Shown piece after piece: positions 1-12,400 of a stretch of DNA of 64,000 nucleotides (position 1 is its first letter; each line of letters starts with the position of its first letter). The notes under the pieces are model-generated. The model had not been told where the DNA came from and did no database searches. It saw only the letters and a program-made list of their open reading frames with translations. The DNA lies in contig CANTUZ010000020.1 of the NCBI GenBank assembly GCA_947846985.1, forward strand, positions 7,227,459 through 7,291,458, written 5' to 3'. Made by a program: the position numbers and the translations under genes. Source of the stretch: Fratercula arctica. Its lineage: Eukaryota; Chordata; Aves; Charadriiformes; Alcidae.

Positions 1-290
1 GCGCAGGGGAATGCCATGCAGGGGTAGCAAAAGATTTTTAAAAAAGAATTAGTCTTTGAGAACAGAGATTACAGTTTCCTTCTGCCACACACTGCAGCTG
101 TTGTTGAGTTACTCAGTTCTTATACTTCAGTTCGCTCTTCTGGTTTCAATGGGATCAATATAATCATGCATTTCAGGTTGCGTAAGGTTTAATGTTAGTA
201 AATCATTTTGAGATACACAAGGTGAAATTTTGTAAATATGTGTTTCATTGATTATCTATTTGGCAAATGTTTTTCCTTCTAATTCCTTAG
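1..290 (+). other. LRIG2: LRIG2 intron, 3' end only
   Basis: AT-rich intronic sequence ending in a pyrimidine-rich tract and the acceptor TTCCTTAG at 283-290. No exon was seen before 291, so the first eight or so LRRs must lie upstream of the window. Confidence 0.85.
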
Positions 291-434
291 AGAACTGGAA
301 CATAATAACTTAACAGAAGTAAACAAGGGCTGGCTGTATGGTCTGCGGACATTGCAACAACTCTATGTTAGCCAGAATGCCATTAACAGGATCAGTCCAG
401 ATGCCTGGGAGTTCTGCCAAAGGCTTTCTGAGCT
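291..434 (+). CDS. LRIG2: LRIG2 exon: two LRRs
   Basis: 144 bp, 48 codons, two 24-residue leucine-rich repeats. The translation includes [15 protein letters not shown] and [17 protein letters not shown], with the LxxLxLxxNxL pattern and an NLT glycosylation sequon. Acceptor TTAG at 287-290, donor GTAAGT from 435. The exon begins and ends in phase 2 (Leu codon split CT|A). Confidence 0.96.
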
Positions 435-3400
435 GTAAGTCCTGGGCTGCTTTTCACTGGGGATTTTGTAATGTTGCAATAACAGATTGGCTAGCACGTA
501 TGCAGCAAGACTGAATTACCAAAGGAAGTACTCAATTTCCTTGTTAGGCCCATGGTAATGCTGTGTATTTTACTTATTTTTATAAGTGTTCCGTTAGAGA
601 AATTAAAACACAATAGTTAATCACGTTTGATAGTATCTTCATAATTAACCCCCCCGCTTGCCTTTAAAGTGTATGTTCAATGTTTCTAGAGACTTGTCAT
701 ACAACCAGCTAACTCGCCTCAAGGAGTCTGCCTTCGTGGGACTTGGTTTATTGGAGAAACTAAACCTGGGTGACAATCGCATTAGTCATATCGCTGATGG
801 TGTGTTTAAAGGTCTGACAAATCTTCAAACCTTGTAAGTACAGACAACTTTTAGTTCGAATCTCAGTTTAATGCAGTGAAGCTTTTGCAAATAAAGACAA
901 GGAATATTGTGCTGTGCAAGCCTGAGATCAGTGATTTGACAGTGTTGTGTGCTGTCCTATCTGCAGGTGTGGCGGGGCTGATAATCTTTTGGTGTGCTGA
1001 GATAAGAGAATTCTGGCCCAGCTAAAACAAACCAACCACTTAATTTTAGTGATGATAAGAAAAGTTGAGTGCCCAGTTACATGTCATACGGGTTCTGCGA
1101 AGTTGCGGATAGTCAGCTTGCACAAATGCCAGTTGTGGAGCAAATGGTCAGACTGGACCTCTCGTTATTCCAGAGGGTTTTGTGAAGGCTGGAACCTCAG
1201 CAACCAAGCGGTCAACCCGTTTGTTGCCGACAGTGCGGTTCAGCCGGCCCTGCTGGAGCCGTGGGCGCAGCGTACGGGAGAGCTGCAGGATTAGTTCCTG
1301 CTGTCGGAGGCACAGCTCTGCATTTGCCAGGACCTTCCCTCACAGCTGCAGCTGTTTGATATTTCTGACAAAAAAAGATTCCATCCTGGCTCTTAATAAA
1401 AAAACAAGTGTCCCAAGTAGATCTGAATGGTTGTAATCATCCTAAACAATGGTAGTTGAGAAAGGAGTGAAAGCTTATAACCCCTCTGTCAGTTCATTAA
1501 ATAAATGCTTAAATAAGCAAACTCACCAGAGAGATTTATGTAAGCAGTCATATTCTGTTAACCTTAATGCAACCTTTTAATGAAATAATTAAAACTAATT
1601 TCTTAGATTTAGAGTAGCATGAAAAAAGAACAAGAGCAGATTAATTAGTAGGTTTTCCTGGGCTCCTCAGGGGCGTCAACAGCTGAGAGGCTGGGCGTTC
1701 GCTTCAGGCTTGGAATGTGCAGGACAGAGCGGTGGTGATTAACGGGGCTCCAAGCATTCGTGCCCAGCCGAGCGTGAGGAGCCAACTCCTCAGCTCACAC
1801 AATGAGGGGCTTTTCTTTTGGGCTGCTCACTCATTTTGCTTAGTGGTCTGAGTAGTGGAGTGTAAAAATACTTCAAACAACGGGAGATACCATGTTGCTG
1901 TCGGATTAGTTCCATTGTTGCTTGTCTACTGGCTGTTTCAGCGCTAAGGTTGATGTAAATATTTCTGGGTATGTTCAGCTCCTGCCGCTATTCTGCTATG
2001 TAGCTTTAATTAACGAAACTAAACTGTAAGACTGTATATTAACTACAAGGTAATAAGAGCAAGGTAGGATTAAAGGTGCATCTAAGAATAGCACTGAAGT
2101 TTTATATCTTATCACATTTTTTGCTTCATAACACTGTGAGTAGCCTGGCATTGCTACCCCTCCAGCATTCAGTCTAAAATTCTGAAGCAGACCTGGAGAT
2201 AATTCTAGAAACAAGTTTCAAATCACAAGAATTAGCAACTTGGAAATAAATTTGGCATATTATTCATCTTGTCATTCTTCTCATTAGATCGCATCCACGT
2301 CGAGTACCTTAGCTTGAATAATTTTCAGAGGAAAATACTTAATGTGAGCAAGCATTGACGCCATGTTTGTTAAGACCTTGTGATGCATGAATCGTGGAAT
2401 TCTTTTTGTCCTAAACTTTAAAGTGTGATATATATTAGTTGTGGAAATGACTGCTGCATGGTGTTAAGAACAAGACTTCTGTATTCCAAAGTAAATAAAA
2501 TGAGAAAATGTGTTGCTGCTTACAATGTCCTGGAGGTTGATCCCAGTCTCTTCCAGGATGGTATTCTACGCAATTTACAGTCTCATCCAAGGGAAAGCAG
2601 ATGCTTCATTTTTCCACTATTTGCACAAGGAAATAAGTGTTTATGTGAGATGATGTAACCAGTTGCCAGCATGTATAGCTAGCTTTCTGTGTCAGTTGAC
2701 TGGTTCGGAAGTTCCTTCAAGCTGATGCGTATAATATCTGGTAAAATGCAGTACAGACTGTTTTTCACTGGTGTCTTTCCCTTTAAACACACTCCTGTCT
2801 GCAGGGACTTCTGCGCACAGCGGTATCAAAACAGACAAAAACTGTGGCCTTGATGGAAACTCCTAGTTCACTCCATGCCATGCAGGCTAAAAATGCAACT
2901 GAATTTATTTCACCTTCTCTCTAAAAAGTATTTAATCCTCTCCAAACCACATTGCTGTATTGCTTTTGCTCTTTAGACTGCTTTTCTACATGAGGGGCTG
3001 AAGTGCTGTGCAGAGGTCAAAGAGAAATCCCATTAGCTGGTAACAAGATTTGTGAACAGAATATCAACTTCATTCTGAAAATCTACTACTTTGTGCCTGA
3101 CAGCCTTATGCTATAACCTGTGTGTAATCTCTTAATATGCTAATGCTATTATAAGTCTGTTGCTCGGGAAGATTAATGCTGCTGGTGTATTGGTTAATTC
3201 ACTTACATGAACCAACTTGCTTCAGGAGCCTCTCCCAGCTCCTGGTACATAGTCCATCACATGATGGGTGCTCGTCAGACTGGGTCTTTCCTTCAATCCC
3301 ACATCAAGAAGTTGTACTACAGAATTTGTTTGTGGTTCTGTCTGCGGCCCTGATCTTGAACAATGCTATTTTCCCTTGCATCTCTGAAATGGAATATTCA

Positions 3401-6400
3401 TCTTTTGACAAACTTAGCTTTATAAAAGATTTGAGACCTTCCAGGTGACACTGTGCCAGAACACTATAGCAGGCCCGTACACCAGTGCGTTCTCTTCCCT
3501 AGCTCACCACTAGCAGTGGGCATGACGATGTTACAAGGCTTCTTTACAAGAAAGCTCTTCTCCTGCAGGGACTTGCGGAACAATGAGATCTCCTGGGCCA
3601 TAGAAGATGCAAATGAAGCGTTTGTGGGACTCAGCAGGCTGGACAAACTGTACGTATAACAAAACATTGAAATGACAGTACTTCCCAGGCACGCAGAGTA
3701 GAGAGAGAGTGCAAAATATTAAGTGATTGTAAATCAGTGACACGAGGCAGAAAGCCTTTCTGGTTGGCAGCTGTATTCTGTGTGTTTCCACTCCCATGCT
3801 ACAACCTCTTGATATTGGCTTGGGCTCCATGTTCAGGAGCATTGGATCTGTATAGCACTGGACCACCTTGCAGCAGCAATTTGAAGAAATTAAGCATAAG
3901 TATTTGACTGCATTTTTTATTGAATAGACCCGTTCTGCTGTGTGATCATTGTAACTTCTTGTGCTTCTTTAGTCTGGGTAGAAGTTATCACTTAAAAAAA
4001 AGTATTTTTGAGCAAATATGAACCACTGTTGAATTAGCAGCTTTTCAGTACTTAGACTATGCACTTTTCATCCAGTGCCATGTGCTTTGTAGGAAGTTCC
4101 ATCCTGTGAAGCTACAGACACTACTTATAAGAAATAGCTTGGTATGAGGGTGTAGTCTCAGACACTAATGTGATTGTGGCAGATTGGTATTAGGACGTTA
4201 GGGGTCCACTCCCAAGTTCTACTTACCATTGTTGCATTCTGCTGACTTAAATTATCTTCTGACATGTCTCTAGTCTTGAAGAAAATTCTTCTTGAAGAAG
4301 AATCTCTAGTCTTCAAATCTTGAAGCTAAGAATGGAAAAGAAACCCTGTTCTTGGGAAAATTAGTAGAGCCTTTAAACTCAAAAAATAGCATTTGATCTT
4401 TTAGCTCAGCTAGAATTAGAAAAAACTTAGTTTAAACAGCATAGGGAACTTCCTTTGGGCTTTGTTTGTGAACTCATATTGACATTGAGACTTGTTTCTG
4501 AGTTTGGGGGGCTCTGTCTTTCAGAATCTTGCAAGGAAACCAGATTAAGTCAATTACCAAAAAAGCATTCTCTGGTCTTGAAGGACTTGAACATTTGTAA
4601 GTACTTTACTTTATAGAACTTCTAATTATTTGGCAACTTTAGTCTTGTTTTTGCTCTCACATTTTCAAGAACGTAACTGAAGGTAGCATATGAAATCGTG
4701 CTTACTCATTATTGTTCTCTGATTAACTTACAGAGATTTAAGCAACAATGCAGTAATGTCCATCCAAGAAAACGCGTTTGCCCAGCCTCACCTGAAGGAG
4801 CTGTAAGTTCATGACAATTATTTACAGATTCTTTACAAGTCCTACCTTGTAAAGAATCCTTCAGCCATTGTAGGGTTGGCTGAAGTTGACTGAAGTGTGT
4901 CTGTTTTCATCATGAAATATTTAAAGCAATGCTGATAAATTGTTGACTCAAATCTGGTAGTGGTATACTTTGAATTTAAGGTTTAATAAAATCTGCACCC
5001 CCATTTCCTTAGTTGCAATTAGTGGAAAATCATTTTTTTCTTGCAGTGTTGAACCATGAGGTTTTTCATATCTTAAGATTTTGCAACAAACTCGGCACAC
5101 ACTAGCATGTAGACAGTGAACAAAAGAAATTATTCATCAGGAATCTTTCAGGAGGGTTAGCAAACGGTACATTTTGTCTTCCTGTTTTTGGGACTAGGCA
5201 AAGGCTTTAAAATTCACAGCTAGACAAAAATTTTTACTTGCTCAGCAGATGCTTAAGCAGCTGGAGCCTCTTGTGATCTTCAGATACTTAAGGTATTATA
5301 ATGTGAAGTGACCTTCACACCCAAGACTAATCCTACTGTAACACAGTCATCTCTATGAGATAAAGTCTCTGAATATCACGTAATCTGTTTTAACACTGTT
5401 ATTCAATTAGTTAATCTTGGCCAGATGGACTGTTAGTCCGCAAGATCTGCCAGTTTGAGGAGACATGTTTTAGGTGTTAGAGATAAGACTTCCGTTGCCT
5501 TGTCTAATGTGTCTTAAAAGTGAGGAATCGTTGGTAAGCATGGGCAGAGAGCAGGATGGAATCCTGGCTTGTGCTTCTCCTCTCCACCACTGGATTCTTC
5601 CAGTGGCAAAGCACTTCATGGAAGAGTGCTGGGCTTTCTCCAGTCAGCCACACTCACACATAATACTTAGGAAACTTTGAAAGCAGGTGGTGGGGGAAAA
5701 GTGACCCATCATCGTTTCCTATTCGTAGTTTTTCTGTGGAGCAGAGAAAACAATCCACAGTAGATACCTGTGTGAAACAAATCGCTTTCATTCTTAAATA
5801 TTTCTTAGCTAGCATGAAAGGGAATATTGAAGCTTACGCTCATTTCATAAAGGCAAGCGTTTGAGACACAGAGCTGCTCTGCAGTGTTATGTTCTTTTTA
5901 ATTGCTTTAAAGAGGGATGGCATAATTGTAAAGACACTCTTACTGGTTTTTTTAGAAGTTGAAAATCTGAGGTTGTTTTCTTCAAAATTGAAGAGAAATG
6001 TAATGCTTTAATGCTGACAAAGAGGGAAGATTTTCCTGGATTGTTTATAGCATGTATAGGTAACACTTTCTAATACCTGTAGGCATACGAGAATACTGTA
6101 AATCTTGAAATTTCTGAAGGTACATGCTTTGTTTTGCCACATGCAATCACATGTACGAATGTGAAATACTAAACTTCAGTCACACTTCTATTTTGCCTTG
6201 TTTCTGCAGAATTTTGAACACTAGCAGCTTGCTTTGTGATTGCCAGTTGAAGTGGCTGCCGCAGTGGCTCACTGACAGCCATTTACAGCAGGCTGTAAAC
6301 GTTAGCTGTGCCCATCCTGAATGGTTAGCAGGACAAAGCCTTCTCAGCGTGGACCCCGATGACTTTGTTTGTGGTTTGTATTTTTAATGACTTTTGATAT

Positions 6401-9400
6401 AAAAGCATGAAACACAAATCTGTGCAGGACCCTTTCTGAAATCAGGCTGTAGCACTGCTGGAGGCACATGGTCTTGGCCGTGGTGCACACGTGGGCCTAT
6501 GCACATTGCTGGGTTTGCTTTGGAGTTTGGGCTTTAATTCTGTTTCTCTTTGCTCTGTTTTGTTGTATTTGAGCCCTGAAGCTCACCTAAAGGAGGCATT
6601 ATTTTTCATTTAGGTTATTGTTAAAAACTGATTATGCTTCCATTCTCTCTGCTTATGAACGCCTTTAGCTTTGGAAGGGCTGTTTGACACTTCCTTACTG
6701 GTTCTTGTCCATACCAGCAGGGCCAGAATAGTTAATACTCTGGCACATTTTCTGATGCTCTGTAATGTTTATCTGGTCTCTGCCACCACAGTTTCAGACA
6801 TAATCCTGTTTATTTTTGTAACCAAACTGTGAGAAGGAAAACTGAGAGGCTCTTTGCCCAGAGTCATGTGTGAAGTCTGTGGCAGGCCTGGAAGTAGTCT
6901 GGTGTTCCATTTTCTGGGTGAGCACTCTGATAAGTGTTACTTGTGTGTATGCAATTCTTTCATTCTTTTGGTGGTAAAGGCTACAATAATCATCATGTAG
7001 GCGCAAGCGCCCACGTCTCCATTCTAATATCACCACCGTGGTACTTGACACTGAACACTGTGTGCACCTACGAGAATGTCTTTGCTGAAATAATAGGTAT
7101 TGGAATAACTCATCGAGTGGGATGAGATAGCAAGCTGGCAGTTCACTCTATGCTTTGTAGTTGTAGAATTTAAAAGCTCTTCAAGATATTTAAAGTATCT
7201 GAAAATAAGTCTCTGTTCTTCGTAAAATAGGCTAGCTCTTCAGCCAAGCACGGCTTTTGTGTGTGATCTAAATATAGCAAGTTCCAGACAGTCGTACAAA
7301 ATACAGGGCGCTGCTCAAGACCGCACTTCTACACTGATTGTTCTCGGTGCTTATTCTGTATGTCTGCGTGTGGTTCTAATCCTCTCTCACAGCTTGATTT
7401 CCAGCTGAAAACAGCTGAATATGTGCACCTCAAGCCAGGACATCTGTTCCCAAAGCTTCCTTTGTGCTTACATTGTCTTTTGAGTGAGTTCTCTTGCAAT
7501 ATTAATTGCAAGTTGAAGAGGAAAGTAACTAATCTTGGTGCTTTTATTTTCAGATAATTTCCCTAAACCACAGATAAGAGTGCATCCTGAGACCACAATT
7601 GCTCTCCGCGGCATGAATGTGACTCTGACTTGCAGCGCTGTGAGCAGCAGTGATTCACCCATGTCCACTGCCTGGCGTAAGGACAGTGAAGTACTGTATG
7701 ATGCAGAGGTTGAGAATTTTGCCAGATACCAGCAGCAAGGTGGTGAGGTGGTCGAGTATACCACTGTCCTGCACCTTTTCAATGTGAATTTCACTGATGA
7801 AGGAAAGTATCAGTGCATTGTCACCAATCACTTTGGCTCCAATTACTCCAACAAAGCCAAGCTGACTGTCAATGGTAAGCAATCATAGTAACCAAGGAGA
7901 AACACTTAACCTAAAGCTGTATTTAAATAGCTATAAGTCTATTTTTCATTAGAGCTGGCCCAAAATGCCAGCTTGCAAGACAGTCTCAGTGGTATTTAGA
8001 AGTATCAAACATCTTTTTGTAAAGCAGGAATGAAGTGGTTTGGGGTTTTTTTTGTGGGTGAAAAGCCTTCTGTTCACTTTTCAGAAGGGGCAGATATCTC
8101 CCATGCTTTCATTGTAACACAGTTGTTCGTCTGGTTAATGGAGGTAGAAGTCTCTTAAACTAAAAGCTCCCTCTGCTGTCACTTGAGAACTAAGCACCTT
8201 TCCCATGTGTTTGTAAAATTAGGGAAAATTCAACTAAAAACGTGTGGACTGGAAACAAACTCTAAAAAATCAGTTATGAAGTCCTTTGTTTTTAGCCATA
8301 ATGATTCTGTTTATTTTGGCTTGAGGGAAGGGGTGTAAGATGACAATATTCACATCAGTCAGTAGACCACTGATCCCCATTGTATCTGAGAGCAGGGGTG
8401 CCCGTGTTGCTTCTGCTTGTGCAGAACAGATAATGCAGACTTGGACTGGCAAGATGGAAGTTCACCTTCCCTATTTCCAGGGGAGAAGTGTGACAAAGGG
8501 CTGATGAAGGAAGCTAAAACTTTTCCCCATGAGAAATGTTATTATTCAGATCATCTTAAATGAACACTGTAGATACTGTATTTAAATTTAGAGGACAGGG
8601 TCTTAGAAACGACTACTGAACATTTGTGCAGTTCTTCAGAAGAATCTGCCCCTCTCTCTAAGGGAGGACTACAGGTGTGTTTCAGATCTGTTTGGTTTCA
8701 GATATTTTCTGTGCTGTGGAGCTTTTGCTGCTTTTTTCCTGGTACTGAAAATGCCGAAACTATGTCTCCTTTGGTCCAGAGCTCCCTTCTTTCCTGAAAA
8801 CCCCTATGGATCTTACCATCCGCACTGGGGCGATGGCCCGGCTGGAGTGTGCTGCAGAGGGCCACCCTACTCCACAGATCTCCTGGCAGAAAGATGGTGG
8901 CACAGACTTCCCTGCTGCAAGAGAGAGGAGGATGCATGTCATGCCTGAGGATGATGTGTTCTTTATTGCCAATGTGAAAATAGAAGACATGGGAATCTAT
9001 AGCTGCATGGCACAAAACACTGCAGGTGGATTGTCAGCAAATGCCACGCTGACTGTTTTAGGTAAGTGGTGTGCTAAGCTGTGCTTGCATATGGATCGCT
9101 TCACTTCTGCAGTGGTCGAGTATCTCATCTGTAAGTATCAAGCTTAAGTCCTGAAGAATGAAGTTAAAATACAGAGAATGTAGTTTCCTAGCTGTAGATG
9201 GTATTCTGCAATAAGGAACAGGAGAATTTTTTTTTTCCCATGTTTGCCCCACCCCCTCTCCCCCAAACTTTAAGTTTAAGGGTGCTGCCTCTGGACCAGC
9301 ATCTTTAACTGCTTTGCATGGGTCGGGGGCATTTGAATGCAGCACTTGACATAATTTTTGAATAGTGAAGCTTTAGAAGCTAAACTACAGTGCTGTGTGG

Positions 9401-12400
9401 TGAATTTAGTATGATCCGTGCAGGAGAGAACTAAGGGGCACATCTCAGTACAGCAGTGTAGACTAGATTTGTGTTGTCTTAGAACAAATTCAGTCCCAGG
9501 TAACACGAGCTACACTGAGTAATACTGGAAGGACAGTTCCTTCTAGAGTACATCTAGAGTATATTTTGAAGACCCTGACCTTTAATGTTATGGTCATATG
9601 CAAATTTAGAATTGGAATACATAAAGCAGACTGTGGCTAGCGCAATTTTGGGGATGTTTGCTGTACCTGCGTTTGTTGCAGTGATCAATAGAAGAGCTGG
9701 ACTCATAGGATTTCCTGAATCCTGTGTTTCGTTACTCAAGTTTACATTCAGGTTGTAAGATCAGATTTTTAAATATCATGGAGTACATACTGGTGTTGCA
9801 CAATGAAGTTATCTTATGATTATTTTTATTTTTCCTCCACTGTCACAGAAACTCCTTCCTTCGTTAGGCCCCTGGAAGACAGAACAGTAACCCGAGGTGA
9901 AACCGCTGTCCTGCAGTGCATAGCTGGTGGCAGTCCTGCCCCTCGCCTCAATTGGACTAAAGACGATGGCCCTCTGACAGTCACGGAACGGCATTTTTTT
10001 GCTGCAGCCAATCAGCTCCTTATCATTGTGGATGCTGGACTAGAGGATGCTGGGAAGTACACGTGCGTTATGTCCAACACACTGGGCACCGAGCGTGGCC
10101 ATATTTACCTACATGTCCTGGCTTCCCCAAACTGTGATTCCTCCCAGAGTGGCATTGTCCATGAGGAGGATGGCTGGACCACAGTGGGCGTTGTCATTAT
10201 CGTTGTGGTGTGCTGTGTTGTGGGAACATCCCTGGTATGGGTTATCGTGATCTACCACATGAGAAGGAAGAGTGAAGATTACAGCATCACCAACACAGGT
10301 AACGTGCAGAAAGAACAGGCTTCAGCCCTGTTTCTAATCCAAAACACTTGTTCAGAGTGGTGAAATGTCTGGATTCATTACAGGTGGATAAGATTGAAGA
10401 ACTGAAGATTTCCTTCTAAAATCTCTTCAGTGATTTGCTCAAATTCCTTCATTTCAGAGGTTTAAGATATCAAAAGCGTGTTAATTTTACGCCTTATACA
10501 CTAGATTTGTTCTACATTGAGGGAAAACAGTAAAGTTTGGAAATAAATATTTGAAACTTACAAGTGTTTTCAGGACCTGGAATAATGTATGTAAAATTCC
10601 ATTCTGGCCCTGTTCGTTTTGAACTAGCTATATGGATTTTTAATGACTATGTGAGCTGAAATTCTAGATGATGTTTTTGTTAATGTGGGTAATGGTGTTG
10701 GTACTACCTTGATATCCTCACGCTTAGCTGTTAATGTCTTCAATGGTGATTCTGCCTTGCAGAGGAGATGAACCTCCCCGCAGACATTCCCAGCTATCTG
10801 TCCTCCCAAGGAACTCTGTCAGAGCCTCAGGAAGGCTACAGTAACTCAGAGGCAGGAAGCCATCAGCAGCTTATGCCTCCAGCCGGTAGCTACGTGCATA
10901 AAGGCACAGATGGTAAGCAAAGCCCTCACGTGTATTTCTTGTGTTCCAGCAGGATGGCAGTGCACGGTCTGGCCCTCAGAGCTGGCAGCAGTGTTGCACA
11001 ATGCAGCATAGTGCTGCTTGTTCACATCAAAGGTGACTTTTTCTAGAGAAGAATTCAGGTTGATCTGAAAATTTCCATTGATTGTTCTGAGTTTGAGGCA
11101 TCTCCTGCTTTTCTTCTAGTGTTTGTTTATATTCTGCTATCAAGGCTTCTGCATTCCGTGTGCGTGGTTTGATCTTTGGTCCAGCAATGTCTGTGCGACA
11201 TCTGCTTTTGCATGTAGATGTCATGACTGCTGTCCTTCAGGTGCCAGAGTAGTAGAGTTCCTTGCAGAGGCTCTTTGCTTCAGGGTTTGTGATCTGTTCA
11301 GCAAGGTGGGGATGCCATTAGAGAATTCCTAGCTTAAATGTCAAGGTAGATTTTTATGTTGTTTCTTTCCTTTGGGATCTCAAGAGTCCAGGCGATGGAA
11401 GTGGAGATAAAGTTCGCTTGGAAGATGACTTACTGTACCTTTTGTCCTTGGCATAAAATTACTGCCTCTGCCAGACATATAGTCCACTTGCTACAATCAT
11501 AGCTAAAGGGTCTACACTATTTCCCTACCTTGTTTGGATGCTTTTCAGGATATTTGCATTATTGAGTCTCCAGAGATGCTATTTTTTACCATCCAAATGC
11601 TGAGGAACCATCCTCATGTAGGCTGGCTTTCAAGAGTGATTATTCAGTGTAGGTTTTTCACATCTGTCCCGTGATCCATTCCCTCTAGTAGTCCTGTTAC
11701 ACTGGAGTCTGTGTCGGGAAGGAGCTGAGAAGCAGCTCGTCTCAACAACCACTTTATCATCTGGTCTGAAGTGTGTGGACATGCAGGGTGCAAGTCTGGA
11801 ACAGAGCATAAGCCGGTGTGGATAAGTATCCCAGTTTGGTTCCAGGGCTGTTCCAGCCTCCTGTCCAAGCTGGTTGGCCTTGCTTGAACCCTTTTGCCCT
11901 TGAAACAGGAGAGCAAACATGAGATCCCTCTCACTCATGTCCATGGTTTCCCCTGGTTAGCCAGAGAAGGGCAGTGCTGTTGAGAATTTGGATGGTGGTG
12001 AGCCTGGAGCACTTCTCGTGTGACTTCATCGCTATACAGATGATCTGAGCACTCTGTTACCACATTAACTGTATAAAGGCCCTTCAGACTGTCCCGCTGT
12101 AATACATGATCATGCTAAGACATGAAAGAGTCTGTGAAAATCAAGCATCTTTATTCTCTTTGAGAGTATTTTGTTTTTCCGTTGTGTTTTTCAGGTGGTG
12201 CAGCGCCATTGGTGATCTGCTCAGACTGTTACGACAATGCAAACATCTATTCCAGGACGCGAGAGTACTGTCCCTATGCCTACATGACAGAAGAGGACTC
12301 CCTGGATCAAACTCTCCCTAATCTCATGGTGCAGATGCCTAAGGAAACATATGCAGCACGCACCCAGCATGAAACCAATACTCTTGATAATCTCTTAGCA

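Noticed and set aside
9062..9147. Read-through frames after LRIG2 Ig exons that would give soluble ectodomain forms
   Set aside because: Donors are strong and no poly(A) signal lies close behind the stops, so there is no positive evidence for such forms.
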